Origin: Comamonas badia DSM 17552
Lineage (GTDB): Bacteria > Pseudomonadota > Gammaproteobacteria > Burkholderiales > Burkholderiaceae_C
Reading direction: 5' to 3'
Length of the DNA: 64,000 bases
Assembly: GCF_000484635.1 (NCBI RefSeq)
Contig: NZ_AXVM01000002.1
Coordinates: forward strand, 248,001 to 312,000
Part shown: positions 10,599 through 21,867 of the stretch, one piece after another
Numbering within the stretch: position 1 is the first letter of the stretch
Layout of the letters: every line of letters starts with the position of its first letter
Position numbers and translations under genes: made by a program
Notes under the pieces: generated by a model
Databases searched by the model: none
Told to the model about the DNA's origin: nothing
Seen by the model: the letters and a program-made list of their open reading frames with translations, nothing else

Positions 10599-11237
10599 TC
10601 AGGCGGCCACTGCGCTCGCAAATGCCTCGATGATGCGTTTGAGCCGCGCCTGCTTGAGCTTGAACGCGGCCTGGTTCACCACCAGATGGCTGCTGATCTC
10701 CATGATGCGCTCGACCTCCACCAGCTGGTTGGCCTTGAGCGTGTTGCCGGTGGAGACCAGATCGACGATGGCATCCGCCAGGCCCGTGAGCGGCGCCAGC
10801 TCCATGCTGCCGTAGAGCTTGATGAGGTCCACATGCACGCCCTTGCCGGCAAAGAATTCGCGCGCGATATGCGGGTACTTGGTGGCCACGCGCAGGCGCG
10901 CGCCCTGGTGCACCGCCTGCTCATAATCAAAATCGGCGCGCACCGCCACGCTGACATGGCATTTGGCGATACGCAGATCCAGCGGCCTGAAGAGACCCTG
11001 CCCGCCATGTTCGATCAGCGTATCCTTGCCGGTCACGCCGATGTCGGCGCCGCCGTATTCCACGTAAGTGGGCACATCGGTGGCGCGCACCAGCACCACG
11101 CGCACATCGTCCTGGTTCGTCCGCAGGATCAGCTTGCGCGTCTTTTCCGGGTCTTCCAGCACCTCGATCCCGGCGGCAGCCAGCAGCGGCAGGGTTTCAT
11201 CGAAGATGCGGCCTTTGGAGAGGGCCAGGGTAATCAC
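10599..11237 (-). CDS. hisG: ATP phosphoribosyltransferase, short form
   Basis: First enzyme of histidine synthesis, joining ATP and PRPP. At 212 residues it is the short HisG type, which lacks the regulatory C-terminal domain and normally works with HisZ; no hisZ is in the window. Marks are LALSKGRIF at the N-terminus, [11 protein letters not shown], and [16 protein letters not shown] with the PRPP loop. The GTG at 11237 was chosen because it gives the family N-terminus and has AGGAAGG about 7 nt upstream; the frame is open to 11321 without HisG similarity. Confidence 0.95.
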   Translation of the reverse strand: MITLALSKGRIFDETLPLLAAAGIEVLEDPEKTRKLILRTNQDDVRVVLVRATDVPTYVEYGGADIGVTGKDTLIEHGGQGLFRPLDLRIAKCHVSVAVRADFDYEQAVHQGARLRVATKYPHIAREFFAGKGVHVDLIKLYGSMELAPLTGLADAIVDLVSTGNTLKANQLVEVERIMEISSHLVVNQAAFKLKQARLKRIIEAFASAVAA

Positions 11238-11258
11238 GGTATTCCTTCCTGATCTCTG

Positions 11259-11359
11259 ATGACGAAATGACCTCGCTGCGCTTCGATGACGGCGCTGCGC
11301 CGCCATGACCCCGAGAGTCATTTCGTCATGGCTGCCGCGCCAGCGGCGCAGTCATTCTG

Positions 11360-11363
<4 letters not shown>
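11259..11363. repeat. Hairpin cluster between murA and hisG
   Basis: ATGACGAAATGAC (11259-11271) is perfectly repeated in inverted form as GTCATTTCGTCAT (11317-11329); a third near copy, GTCATTCTGTCAT, lies at 11351-11363 and overlaps the murA stop. Between them are further GC-rich inverted stretches. This could fold as a terminator or attenuator between murA and hisG, or be a small mobile repeat. Confidence 0.7.
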
Positions 11364-12634
<1,271 letters not shown>

Positions 12635-12646
12635 ATCATTAAAATC

Positions 12647-12681
12647 AGCCTGCAGCGCAATACCACAAAGCGCTGGCAGCT
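12647..12681 (-). repeat. AGCGCT palindrome, copy 4
   Basis: On the minus strand: AGCTGCCAGCGCTTT, spacer GTGGTA, TTGCGCTGCAGGCT. It occupies nearly all of the short gap between ibaG and murA. Confidence 0.8.
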
Positions 12682-12688
12682 ATCAAAA

Positions 12689-12940
12689 TCAATTATTCTG
12701 CTGCTGGGCCTGCACCCATTCGGCGGGCGTGAAGGTCTTCATCGAGAGCGCATGCAGCGCTTCGCTGTCCATGTGCTCGCGCACGGTGCCATAGACGAGC
12801 TGATGGCGCTGGATAGCCCGCTTGCCCTCGAACGCCGGCGAAACGATGAGCGCATACCAGTGGTGCCCATCGCCATCGACCACCAGATGCTCGCAGGCAA
12901 GATGGTCGGCAATGCATTGCTTGATGTCGTCAGCGGTCAT
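12689..12940 (-). CDS. ibaG: BolA/IbaG-family protein
   Basis: An 83-residue BolA-fold protein. The family partners monothiol glutaredoxins and binds 2Fe-2S clusters; IbaG members sit beside murA and mla genes as here. Visible marks are VDGDGHHWYALIVSPAFEGK and RHQLVYG, the class II KH-like fold with the conserved His. The ATG at 12940 is the family start; the frame runs open much further upstream, through the permease gene, but in another protein's shadow. It lies 23 nt after the ABC permease stop. Confidence 0.93.
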   Translation of the reverse strand: MTADDIKQCIADHLACEHLVVDGDGHHWYALIVSPAFEGKRAIQRHQLVYGTVREHMDSEALHALSMKTFTPAEWVQAQQQNN

Positions 12941-12963
12941 GGGGCACCCTTGCAGAAAAATGC

Positions 12964-13715
12964 TCAATTGCGAATCTTGTAGCCAATGCGCAGCAGATGC
13001 AGCGTGAGGCCGCTGATGAGCAGCCACGCCAGCCCCACTACCGCCAGACTGATCCAGGGGGAGATGTCGCTCACCCCGAAGAAGCCGTAGCGAAAGCCAT
13101 CGACCATGTAGAAGAACGGGTTGAGCTGGCTCACGCCCTGCCAGAACGGCGGCAGCGTGTCGATGGAATAGAACACGCCCGAGAGAAAGGTCATGGGCAC
13201 GATGACGAAGTTCTGGAACGTCGCCATGTGGTCGAACTTGTCGGCCCACAGGCCCGCGATCACGCCCAGCGACGCCAGTAAACCGGCACCCAGCAGGGCG
13301 AACACCAGGCTCCACAACGGCGCCACGAATCCCGGATTGGCGTAAAGCAGCGTGACGATGAACACCCCCAGGCCCACCACCAGCCCGCGCAACACCGATG
13401 AACCCACATAGGCGGTGAACCAGGCCCAGTGCGACAGCGGCGTGAGCTGGACGAACACCAGGTTGCCCATGATTTTGCTCTGCACCAGGCTCGACGAGCT
13501 GTTGGCAAACGCGTTCTGCAGCATGCTCATCATCACCAGGCCCGGCACCAGAAAGGCCGTATAGCTCAGGTGTCCATAGACCTGGAGGCGATTTTCCAGC
13601 ACGTGGCCGAAGATCAGCAGGTAGAGCATGGAGGTGACGATGGGCGCCACCACGGTCTGGAACGCCACCTTCCAGAAGCGCAGCAGTTCCTTGTAGAAGA
13701 GGGTCTGCCAGCCGT

Positions 13716-13719
<4 letters not shown>
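12964..13719 (-). CDS. ABC-2 type transporter permease
   Basis: A 251-residue inner-membrane permease of the ABC-2 (YadH-like) family with about six hydrophobic segments; the MNGWQTLFYKELLRF start is the usual amphipathic entry helix, and the DTLPPFWQ loop before the last segments is typical. Its ATG overlaps the stop of the ATPase gene by 4 nt, so the two are coupled and form one exporter. The substrate is unknown. It is placed between the mla genes and ibaG-murA, which suggests an envelope role. Confidence 0.9.
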
Positions 13720-14645
<926 letters not shown>

Positions 14646-14659
14646 GGCAACCGCGCATT

Positions 14660-16015
14660 TTAATCGGTGTGGCCCTGGCCCGCTCCCGTACCCATCCCGA
14701 GACACACGACCCGGTTGCGCCCCTGCTGCTTGGCCGCGTAGAGCGCCCGGTCGGAACGCGCAAAAATCTGGTCGAATCGCTCATCGCCCGCAACAAGGCT
14801 GGTGACGCCAAAACTGGCCGTCACCTTCATGCCCAGGCCGGAAAAAGCGGCGTGCACGGCCAGGTTCTGGCACAGCCGTCCCGCCAGCTCGGAGGCGGCA
14901 GCCAGCTCCGTCTCGGGCAGGAGGACGCAAAACTCCTCGCCTCCGGTGCGTGCCAGCAGGTCATTGCCGCGCAGGCTGCCCTGCACGCACTGCGCGATGG
15001 TCCGCAGCACCTGATCGCCCACGGGGTGGCCGTGGCGATCATTGATGTCCTTGAAATGGTCGACATCGATGGCCATCAGGCTCAACGGCCGCGCATAGCG
15101 GCGGCTGCGTTCGAACTCCGCCTGGGCCGCCTCCTGGAAGCTGCGCCGGTTGGCAACGCCCGTGAGCGCATCGGTGCGTGCCTGGCGCTGCAGCTCTTCC
15201 TTCAAATCGTGCAGCTCGGTGATGTCGGTGCTCAGGCCGATCACCGCGCGGCTGCCGTCGGCCTGCTGCCAGGGGACGACCACGCTCCAATAGTGGCGCA
15301 TGCGCCCATCCCTGCCCTGCATGGCCTCCTCGCTGACCGAACGCTGGCCGCTGGCCAGGATTTCCTGGTCCTTGCGCCAGAACCGTTCCGCCGCCTCGGA
15401 CGGCATCAGTTCGCCGTCGAGCTTGCCGACCACCTGCTCCGACGGCAGGCCGAAGGCATCGGCGGCGCGCTGGTTGGCGTAGCGAAAGCGCCGGTCTTCG
15501 CCTTTCATGTAGACCAGCGCATCGACGTTGTCGAGTACCGCGGCAAGCAGCGCCTTCTGCTCGGCCACTTCGTTTTCCAGCCGCTTCTTGTCGGTGATGT
15601 CGTAGGACACGCCCACCATGCCCGAAATCGCGCCCGCGGCATCCCGCAAAGGACGCTTGATGGTCCAGTAGGTGCGCACCTCGCCGGTATCCGGAATCAC
15701 GTTCGATTCCTCCCGTGACACCACCTCGCCGTGGATCAGCACCCGCCGGTCTATCGCCGCGTGGTCTTCGTCGTGCGCGAGCTTGATGAAATCGTCAAAC
15801 GTCCTGCCCAGCACCTCCTGCAGGCTTCGCCCGAGCAGCCGCAGCACCATGGGATTGGCATACACATAGCTCCCCTGCAAGTCCGTGGCAAACACGAAGG
15901 CGCCCATCTCGTCGAGGATTTCGCGAAACGGATCGGCCACGAAAGTGGCGGTGGCGGGATGGGCAGGCGCGGCGCAGGCGACACCCTCGGGCCGATCGCC
16001 CCCCGGAAGCGTCAT
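14660..16015 (-). CDS. Diguanylate cyclase with two PAS domains
   Basis: A 451-residue protein with a PAS domain at about residues 35-145, a second at about 165-280, and a C-terminal GGDEF domain at about 290-445. The active site reads GGEEF, and an RGND inhibitory-site motif precedes it by five residues, so both synthesis of cyclic-di-GMP and product inhibition are expected. No membrane segment is evident. Its ATG overlaps the mlaB stop by 4 nt (ATGA), making it part of the mla transcript; a signalling gene in this position is not what I expect from related genomes. Confidence 0.93.
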   Translation of the reverse strand: MTLPGGDRPEGVACAAPAHPATATFVADPFREILDEMGAFVFATDLQGSYVYANPMVLRLLGRSLQEVLGRTFDDFIKLAHDEDHAAIDRRVLIHGEVVSREESNVIPDTGEVRTYWTIKRPLRDAAGAISGMVGVSYDITDKKRLENEVAEQKALLAAVLDNVDALVYMKGEDRRFRYANQRAADAFGLPSEQVVGKLDGELMPSEAAERFWRKDQEILASGQRSVSEEAMQGRDGRMRHYWSVVVPWQQADGSRAVIGLSTDITELHDLKEELQRQARTDALTGVANRRSFQEAAQAEFERSRRYARPLSLMAIDVDHFKDINDRHGHPVGDQVLRTIAQCVQGSLRGNDLLARTGGEEFCVLLPETELAAASELAGRLCQNLAVHAAFSGLGMKVTASFGVTSLVAGDERFDQIFARSDRALYAAKQQGRNRVVCLGMGTGAGQGHTD

Positions 16016-16284
16016 TGCGGCGCCACCAGCAAGGCCTGCACGCCGTACAGCTGCGCCAGACTCTGCAGCGCCTGCGGCATGGCCCGGGCGGTCAAAGCCT
16101 TGCCGTCGTAGAGCGCGGCGCGGCGGCACTCCAGCAGCACCGCCAGCGCAGAGCTGTCGAAGGTCGCCAGTGCCGCGCAATCCACCACCACCTCGGCGCC
16201 TGCCTCGGCCTCCAGCCCCTGCAGCAGCAGTTGCAGGCAGGCGCTGGCCTGGGGATGCGTCAGCGTGGCGGGCAGGACAAGCAC
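16012..16284 (-). CDS. mlaB: STAS-domain protein of the Mla lipid transport system
   Basis: A 90-residue STAS protein. MlaB binds the MlaF ATPase on the cytosolic side and stabilises the MlaFEDB complex, which moves phospholipids between the membranes. The segment VVDCAALATFDSSALAVLLE is the STAS core with the conserved Asp-Ser-Ser turn. It is 13 nt after mlaC and overlaps the diguanylate cyclase start. The call depends as much on the mla neighbourhood as on sequence, since STAS domains vary a lot. Confidence 0.85.
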   Translation of the reverse strand: MLVLPATLTHPQASACLQLLLQGLEAEAGAEVVVDCAALATFDSSALAVLLECRRAALYDGKALTARAMPQALQSLAQLYGVQALLVAPQ

Positions 16285-16297
16285 GGACAGCCGCTCC

Positions 16298-16945
16298 TCA
16301 CTTGCCGGCGGCGTTGGCCTTGTTGCGCGCCACCAGCGCCTCGATCAGGCCATCGACACCCTTGGCGTTGATCTCGGCGGCGAACTGGCTGCGGTAGGTT
16401 TCCACCAGCCAGACGCCCATGACGTTGATGTTGTAGATCTTCCAGGCCTCGCCGGGCTTCTGCGCCAGGCGGTAATCGAGCTGGATTGGGTCGCCCCGCC
16501 CGCGCACCTCGGTGCGCACCAGCACGTCGGTATCCGCGGGCGCGGCCCGCAAGGGCTTGACGACGATGGTCAGATCGGACACCTCCGCCAGGGCGCCCGC
16601 GTAGGTGCGCACCAGCAGCTGCTTGAACTCGTCCTGCAGGCGCTGCTGCTGCTCAGGCGTGGCCTTGCGCCAGCCGGGGCCGACGCTCGCCGCCGTCATG
16701 CGCTTGAAATCCAGGTGCGGCAGGATGATCTTATCCACCAGCGCCACGATCCTGTGCACGTCCCCGGCCTTGATCTGCGGATCCTTGCGCACGGCATCCA
16801 GCACCTCGCTGGACAGGCGTCCGACCAGGGCATCGGGCGCCTCACCGGCCGCCCAGGCGCGGGCCAGGCCGGCACTGGCGCCCAGCGCCCCCGCGGTGCG
16901 CAGCAGCGCCCGGCGATCCATTTTCCAATCCATGTGAGCCATCAA
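16298..16945 (-). CDS. mlaC: Periplasmic phospholipid-binding protein MlaC
   Basis: A 215-residue exported protein that carries phospholipid across the periplasm between MlaA and MlaD. The N-terminus DRRALLRTAGALGAS has a twin-arginine pair and hydrophobic run, so export may go through Tat. The mature part has the MlaC/Ttg2D core, with KIYNINVMGVWLVETYRSQF near the end being diagnostic. The ATG at 16945 overlaps the mlaA stop by 4 nt; an internal ATG eight codons later would give a shorter signal. Confidence 0.93.
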   Translation of the reverse strand: MMAHMDWKMDRRALLRTAGALGASAGLARAWAAGEAPDALVGRLSSEVLDAVRKDPQIKAGDVHRIVALVDKIILPHLDFKRMTAASVGPGWRKATPEQQQRLQDEFKQLLVRTYAGALAEVSDLTIVVKPLRAAPADTDVLVRTEVRGRGDPIQLDYRLAQKPGEAWKIYNINVMGVWLVETYRSQFAAEINAKGVDGLIEALVARNKANAAGK

Positions 16946-17688
16946 TCATCCTCCGGCAGCTTGCCGTCATCGTCACTGCCTGCCTTGTCCGCCGCATCGC
17001 CGCGCACGCCAAGGTACACATCGCGCGTGAAGGTGTAGGGGTCCAGCGCCGCCGCATCGCGCACCCCGGTCACGCCCAGCAGGCTGGCACGCCGGTCCAC
17101 CACGCGCAGGCCGTACAGGCTGTTGCGCGTGGAGACCGGGCGCGCGTGCCAGGCCAGGTCGCCCCAGGTGTCGGCCGGCAGCGCCACCGTATCGCGCAGC
17201 GTGGAAGGCCCGAACAGCGGCAGCACCAGGTACGGCCCGGTCGGCACGCCCCAATGCCCCAGCGTCAGCCCGAAATCCTGCTTGTGGCGCGGAATGTTCG
17301 CTTCGCTCGCCACGTCGAACAGGCCGCCGATGCCGATGAAGCTGTTGATGCCAAAGCGCGCCAGGCTGTCCGCAGCCGCCTGCCCGCGGGCCTGCAGCAC
17401 ATTGTTCACGAACGACCAGAGATCACCGAGGTTGGCGAAGAAGTTGCCGATGCCCGCGCGCACCGGCCAGGGCAGCACGTTCTTGTACACCGTGGCCACG
17501 GGCGTCATCACCACCTTGTCCACCCCGTCGTTGAACTGGGTCATCGCCCGGTTGTAGGGCTCCAGCGGATCCTGCGGGTGGGCGCCAGGCCCCGTCGCGC
17601 ATCCCGCCACGGCCAGGCACAGCGCCGCTGCGGCAAGCCAGCGCCCGCCGCGCAGGCCGCCATGCCAGCGAAGTTTGTTTTTTTTCAT
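16942..17688 (-). CDS. mlaA: Outer-membrane lipoprotein MlaA (VacJ)
   Basis: A 248-residue lipoprotein of the VacJ family that sits in the outer membrane and takes out surface phospholipid. The signal ends in a lipobox LAVAGC with Cys30 as the lipidated residue. DPLEPYNRAMTQFN follows, the usual MlaA start, and GIGGLFDVASE and LPLFGPSTLRD are family marks. The C-terminal acidic tail is short and charged. Its ATG at 17688 overlaps the mlaD stop by 4 nt. Confidence 0.95.
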   Translation of the reverse strand: MKKNKLRWHGGLRGGRWLAAAALCLAVAGCATGPGAHPQDPLEPYNRAMTQFNDGVDKVVMTPVATVYKNVLPWPVRAGIGNFFANLGDLWSFVNNVLQARGQAAADSLARFGINSFIGIGGLFDVASEANIPRHKQDFGLTLGHWGVPTGPYLVLPLFGPSTLRDTVALPADTWGDLAWHARPVSTRNSLYGLRVVDRRASLLGVTGVRDAAALDPYTFTRDVYLGVRGDAADKAGSDDDGKLPEDD

Positions 17689-18173
17689 TTCTTGCCGGCA
17701 GCCGGTGCCGGGCTGCCCCCTTCCTGTGCCTTGCCATATAAAAACTGGCCAATCAGATTTTCCAGCACCACGGCCGATTGCGTCGAGGTCACGCTGTCGC
17801 CATTCACCAGATTCTTCTCGTCCGCGCCCGCCTCGATGCCGATGTACTGGTCGCCCAGCAGGCCGCTGGTGAGGATTTTCAGCGAGCTGTCCTTGGGAAA
17901 CAGATAGCGCTTGTCCATCTCCAGCGCCACCTTGGCCTGGAAGGTGCTGTCGTCGAAGGTGATGGAGCGCACGCGCCCCACGACCACGCCGGCGCTGCGC
18001 ACCGCCGCCTTGGGCTTGAGGCCGCCGATATTGTCGAACTTGGCGCTGATCTCGTAGCCCGACTGCCAATGCAGATTGAGCAGATTGGCCGACTGCAGCG
18101 CCAGAAACACCAGCGCCGCCAGCCCCAGGATCACGAACAGGCCCACCCAGACATCATTCTTTGAACGTTCCAT
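17685..18173 (-). CDS. mlaD: Inner-membrane MCE-domain protein MlaD
   Basis: A 162-residue protein with one N-terminal membrane segment (about residues 8-28) and a single MCE domain that forms a hexameric lipid ring in the periplasm. Marks are FDNIGGLKPKAAVRSAGVVVGRV and the late hydrophobic loop SGLLGDQYIGIE. The last 15 residues are Gly/Pro/Ala-rich. It follows mlaE by 11 nt and overlaps mlaA by 4 nt. Confidence 0.95.
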   Translation of the reverse strand: MERSKNDVWVGLFVILGLAALVFLALQSANLLNLHWQSGYEISAKFDNIGGLKPKAAVRSAGVVVGRVRSITFDDSTFQAKVALEMDKRYLFPKDSSLKILTSGLLGDQYIGIEAGADEKNLVNGDSVTSTQSAVVLENLIGQFLYGKAQEGGSPAPAAGKK

Positions 18174-18184
18174 GCCACCACCCT

Positions 18185-18967
18185 CTACAAGCTGAACATC
18201 AAGGCGGTGAGCATGAAGTCAAGCGCCAGCACCGCCAGCGACGCAATGACCACCGTGCGCGTCGTCGCGCGCGAGACGCCCTCGGGCGTCGGCCTGGCCA
18301 CATAGCCCTGCAGCACCGCGGTGAAGGTCACCGCCAGGCCGAACACCAGGCTCTTGACCACGCCGTTGCCCACATCCTTGAACACATCCACGCCGCTTTG
18401 CATCTGGCCCCAGAATGCACCGGCATCCACCCCGATCATCACGACACCCACCAGCCAGCCGCCCAGCACGCCCACGGCATTGAAGACGAGCGCCAGCACC
18501 GGCATGGCGATGACGCCGCCCCAGAAGCGCGGCGCCAGAATGCGCTGCACCGGGTCCACCGCCATCATCTCCATCGCGGCCAGCTGCTCGCCCGCGCGCA
18601 TCAGGCCGATTTCGGCCGTGAGCGAAGTGCCCGCGCGCCCGGCAAACAGCAGCGCCGTCACCACCGGCCCGAGCTCGCGCACCAGGCTCAAGGTCACCAT
18701 CAGCCCGAGCGAACTCTCCGAGCCATAAAGCTGCAGCACGTTGTAGCCCTGCAGCGCCAGCACGAAGCCGACGAACAAGCCCGACAGCGCAATGATGACC
18801 AGCGAATGGTTGCCCAGGAAGTGCACCTGGTCGCGCAGCAGCGCCGGGCGGCGCAGCGTGGCGCCCAGCAGCGCCAGGAGGCGGCCCAGCAGCCGCGCGC
18901 CGCTGCCCATGGCGGCAAGCTCGCTGCGCACGGTGAATCCGATATCCGAAGGACGCCACCAGCTCAT
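18185..18967 (-). CDS. mlaE: Mla permease MlaE
   Basis: A 260-residue inner-membrane permease of the MlaE/YrbE family with about five membrane segments. The sequences [14 protein letters not shown] and [21 protein letters not shown] form the conserved EQ-loop-like region contacting MlaF. Its start overlaps the mlaF stop by 4 nt, so ATPase and permease are coupled. Confidence 0.95.
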   Translation of the reverse strand: MSWWRPSDIGFTVRSELAAMGSGARLLGRLLALLGATLRRPALLRDQVHFLGNHSLVIIALSGLFVGFVLALQGYNVLQLYGSESSLGLMVTLSLVRELGPVVTALLFAGRAGTSLTAEIGLMRAGEQLAAMEMMAVDPVQRILAPRFWGGVIAMPVLALVFNAVGVLGGWLVGVVMIGVDAGAFWGQMQSGVDVFKDVGNGVVKSLVFGLAVTFTAVLQGYVARPTPEGVSRATTRTVVIASLAVLALDFMLTALMFSL

Positions 18968-19794
18968 CGCCTGCCTCCCACCGGGCCGAAGTCCTGCTCC
19001 ACCGTCGGGCCCGGGTGATGAAACGGCACCGGCCCTGTCGGCAGCGCATGCACGAATTGGCGCACCAGCGGATCGTCGCTGGTGCGCACCTCGCCCGGCG
19101 TGCCCTGCACCGCCACGTTGCCCGCGCCCAGAATCACCACATGGTCCGCCAGCGCGAAGGTTTCCTGCAGATTGTGCGAAACCAGGATGGTCGTCACGCC
19201 CATCGCGTCGCTGAGCTGGCGTATGAGCTGCGCCGCGGTACCCAGCGAGATCGGGTCCAGCCCGGCGAACGGCTCGTCGTACATGATGAGCTCCGGATCG
19301 AGCGCAATCGCGCGCGCCAGCGCCACGCGCCGCGCCATGCCGCCGGAAATCTGGCTCGGCATCAGGTCGCGCGCGCCGCGCAGGCCCACGGCATGCAGCT
19401 TCATGAGCACGATGTCGCGGATCAGCGCCTTACCCAGGCTGGTGTGCTCGCGCAGCGGGAAAGCGACGTTGTCGAACACGCTCATGTCGGTGAACAGCGC
19501 GCCGAACTGGAACAGCATGCCCATGCGCCGCCGTGCGGCATACAGCTGCGCCATGTCCATCGGGCCGATGTCCCGGCCGTCCACCAGCACCTGGCCCTTC
19601 TGCGCCCGCTGCTGCCCGCCGATCAGGCGCAGCACCGTGGTCTTGCCGCCGCCCGAGGCGCCCATGATGGCCGTGACCTTGCCGCGCGGCACCGTCAGCG
19701 AAAAATCGCGCAGGATCACGCGCTCGCCATACCCGAAGGTGACGTCGCGCAGTTCGACAAACGGTTCTGGATGCAAGGGTTCGCTGGAGGGCAT
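18964..19794 (-). CDS. mlaF: Mla ATP-binding protein MlaF
   Basis: The 276-residue ATPase of the Mla phospholipid transporter. Walker A is GASGGGKTT, signature QISGGMARR, Walker [13 protein letters not shown], and the switch His is in LVSHNLQET. The ATG at 19794 (MPSSEPLHP) was chosen as the first Met close to the domain; the frame is open to 19908. It is the first gene of the run mlaF-E-D-A-C-B-cyclase-ABC exporter, so the promoter should lie in 19795-20013, shared with the divergent speD. Confidence 0.95.
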   Translation of the reverse strand: MPSSEPLHPEPFVELRDVTFGYGERVILRDFSLTVPRGKVTAIMGASGGGKTTVLRLIGGQQRAQKGQVLVDGRDIGPMDMAQLYAARRRMGMLFQFGALFTDMSVFDNVAFPLREHTSLGKALIRDIVLMKLHAVGLRGARDLMPSQISGGMARRVALARAIALDPELIMYDEPFAGLDPISLGTAAQLIRQLSDAMGVTTILVSHNLQETFALADHVVILGAGNVAVQGTPGEVRTSDDPLVRQFVHALPTGPVPFHHPGPTVEQDFGPVGGRR

Positions 19795-20013
19795 GCTGTA
19801 CGGCCAGGGCAGCGGCCTACAGGTGCAGGGAAGACTGCGATCATAAAGGCGCGCGCCAAAGGCTGCTCGGCCCCGTTGGCGGCGCGCCCGGACGGCCGGC
19901 ACGGCCATTCGCTATAGTCGCCCTCTTCCCTCGTCGCACGAATCTGCTGTCGCCGGGCCTGTTCACGCAGCCGGCCGTACAGCCTTTGAGCATGGATGAA
20001 AGGCTTTCCCACG

Positions 20014-20421
20014 ATGAACCAGGCTGTCGCCACCTCTCCCGCCCCCCGCGCCAACCACCGGCTTGCCACCGGGCTGCATCTGATCGGCGACCTGTACGGC
20101 TGCCGCTGCGACGCCCGCCTGATGCTGGATGCCGACCACCTCGAAGATTTCTGCAAACGCCAGGTGGCCGGCGCGGGATTGACCGCCGTCGGCTCGCTGT
20201 TTCACAGTTTTGGCGAGGACGGCGGCGTGACGGGCGTGGTGGTGCTGGCAGAGTCGCACCTTTCCATCCACACCTGGCCCGAATCGGGTTATGTGACGCT
20301 GGACGTCTACGTCTGCAACTACACCGCGAACAACCGCCCCAAGGCGCAGAAACTGTTCGACGGCATCAAATCCGCCTTCAACCCGAAGGAGCCGCGCCTG
20401 CACCGCGTAGACCGGGCCTGA
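20014..20421 (+). CDS. speD: S-adenosylmethionine decarboxylase proenzyme
   Basis: Pyruvoyl enzyme (135 residues) that decarboxylates SAM to supply aminopropyl groups for spermidine. It is the small bacterial type; the self-cleavage site is Glu80-Ser81 in LAESHLSIHTWPE, with the new serine becoming pyruvoyl. ATG at 20014 gives the usual N-terminus, but an ATG at 19996 adds six residues and cannot be excluded. A weak TATAGT at 19913-19918 could serve as its -10 element. speE follows after 5 nt. Confidence 0.93.
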   Translation: MNQAVATSPAPRANHRLATGLHLIGDLYGCRCDARLMLDADHLEDFCKRQVAGAGLTAVGSLFHSFGEDGGVTGVVVLAESHLSIHTWPESGYVTLDVYVCNYTANNRPKAQKLFDGIKSAFNPKEPRLHRVDRA

Positions 20422-20426
20422 CGGAC

Positions 20427-21374
20427 ATGGCAGGCCCCACGCAGCGCGCCCTGGCCGAGCGCCTGAACGCGCATTTCGGCATCTATCTCACGCACTGCCG
20501 CCTGCTGGCGGAAGTGCGCTCGGACTGGCAGCACATCGAGATTCACGAGCACCCCCAGTTCGGGCGGCTCATGCGCATCGATGGCTGCTTCATGACCAGC
20601 GAGCGCGACGAATTCTTCTACCACGAGCCCATGGTGCACCTGCCCGCCATCGCCCACCCCGGCGTGCGCCGGGCGCTGATAGTGGGCGGCGGCGACGGTG
20701 GCGCGGCCGAAGAGCTGCTCAAGCTGCCGGACATGGCGCAGGTGACGCTGTGCGAGCTCGACGGCGCCGTGATCCGCCTGGCGCACGAATGGCTGCCGGC
20801 CATCCACCGCGGCGCGTTCGACGATCCGCGCCTGCGCCTGCAACTGGGCGATGCGCGCGCCTTCATCGCCGCCACCAAGGAACGCTTCGACCAGATCGTG
20901 CTCGATCTCACCGACCCCTTCGGCCCGGCGGTCGAGCTCTATACCGTGGAGTTCTACCAGGCCTGCCGCCGCATCCTGGCGCCGGACGGCGTCGTGTCGC
21001 TGCACCTGGGCTCGCCCATCCACCTGCAGAACAGCCTGCGGCGCCTGCATGCCTCATTGCGGGCGGTGTTTCCCATCGTGCGGCCCTATCTGCAGTACGT
21101 GCCGCTCTACGGCACGCTGTGGTGCATGGCGATGGCGTCCGGCGGCACGGACCCGGCGGCGCTCTCGGCGGCCGAAGTGGATGCGCGCATCGCGCGGCGC
21201 GGCATTGCCGGCCTGCAGCTGTACAACGGCGCCACGCACCAGGCCCTGCTGGCACAGCCCAATTTCGTGCGGGAGCTTTTCGCCGCCCCGGCCCGCCCGC
21301 TGCACAGCGGCGACACGCTGGGCGACGTGGTGGATCCGGCCGGGCTGCCGCCGATCACCATCATCGAAGGTTGA
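20427..21374 (+). CDS. speE: Spermidine synthase
   Basis: Aminopropyltransferase (315 residues) that joins decarboxylated SAM to putrescine. The Rossmann SAM site LIVGGGDGGAAEELL lies at about residues 84-98, YHEPMVH at 65-71, and the catalytic Asp in VLDLTDPFGP. It is 5 nt downstream of speD, forming a two-gene spermidine operon. The ATG at 20427 starts the family match; the frame is open further upstream only as a shadow of speD. Confidence 0.94.
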   Translation: MAGPTQRALAERLNAHFGIYLTHCRLLAEVRSDWQHIEIHEHPQFGRLMRIDGCFMTSERDEFFYHEPMVHLPAIAHPGVRRALIVGGGDGGAAEELLKLPDMAQVTLCELDGAVIRLAHEWLPAIHRGAFDDPRLRLQLGDARAFIAATKERFDQIVLDLTDPFGPAVELYTVEFYQACRRILAPDGVVSLHLGSPIHLQNSLRRLHASLRAVFPIVRPYLQYVPLYGTLWCMAMASGGTDPAALSAAEVDARIARRGIAGLQLYNGATHQALLAQPNFVRELFAAPARPLHSGDTLGDVVDPAGLPPITIIEG

Positions 21375-21535
21375 GGCGGCGCGCGGCGCCGCGCGGAGGC
21401 TTGCGCCACGCCAATTCGCGTCAAATTCCGGCGAGGAAAAAAGGGCACAATGCGTCAACGCCGCTGTGCCCGCACCCGTTGTGCTCAGCGCAACGCGGCG
21501 TTTCGCGCTGCATCCGCAGACAGGAAATGGCAACC

Positions 21536-21772
21536 ATGAAACAACTTTTCGCACTCATCACCGCAAGCCTCTTCGCCGTGGGCGCTTTCGCCCAAGGCAC
21601 CCCTGCTCCGGCAGAGCCCCTGGCGCCCGCAGCGGCTGCCGCTCCTGCCGCCGCGGCACCCGCGGCGGCCGCACCGCAAGCCAAGGCGAAGAAAACCGCC
21701 AAGGCGCACAGGAAGGCCAGCAGCAAGCACGCCAAGCGCCACAGCAAGAAGGCTGCCAAGACGGCCGCCTGA
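21536..21772 (+). CDS. Small exported Ala/Lys-rich protein
   Basis: A 78-residue protein with a clean signal peptide (MKQLFALITASLFAVGAFAQ). The mature part has an Ala/Pro-rich stretch followed by a very basic tail of Lys, His, Arg and Ala repeats, reminiscent of histone-H1-like tails but exported. AGGAA about 9 nt before the ATG at 21536 supports this start over the ATG at 21527. A role in the periplasm, for example binding polyanions, is only a guess. It stands alone between speE and the DUF192 gene. Confidence 0.7.
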   Translation: MKQLFALITASLFAVGAFAQGTPAPAEPLAPAAAAAPAAAAPAAAAPQAKAKKTAKAHRKASSKHAKRHSKKAAKTAA

Positions 21773-21820
21773 AGCCGATCCGGCTGCAGCGCCACCAGCG
21801 TTCTTGCAGCCCGCCGCGCA

Positions 21821-21852
21821 ACAGCCCGCAAAATAGCCGTTTTGCGGGCTGT
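21821..21852. terminator. Perfect 13-bp hairpin
   Basis: ACAGCCCGCAAAA (21821-21833) pairs perfectly with TTTTGCGGGCTGT (21840-21852) across a 6-nt loop. It lies after the Lys/Ala-rich gene and only 15 nt before the DUF192 start, so it is a terminator for the former or a leader structure of the latter. No free T-run follows. Confidence 0.65.
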
Positions 21853-21867
21853 TGACCTTTCCGACCC

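Noticed and set aside
21376-21392. GC-only palindrome after speE as a terminator
   Set aside because: No loop and no T-run; likely base-composition noise.
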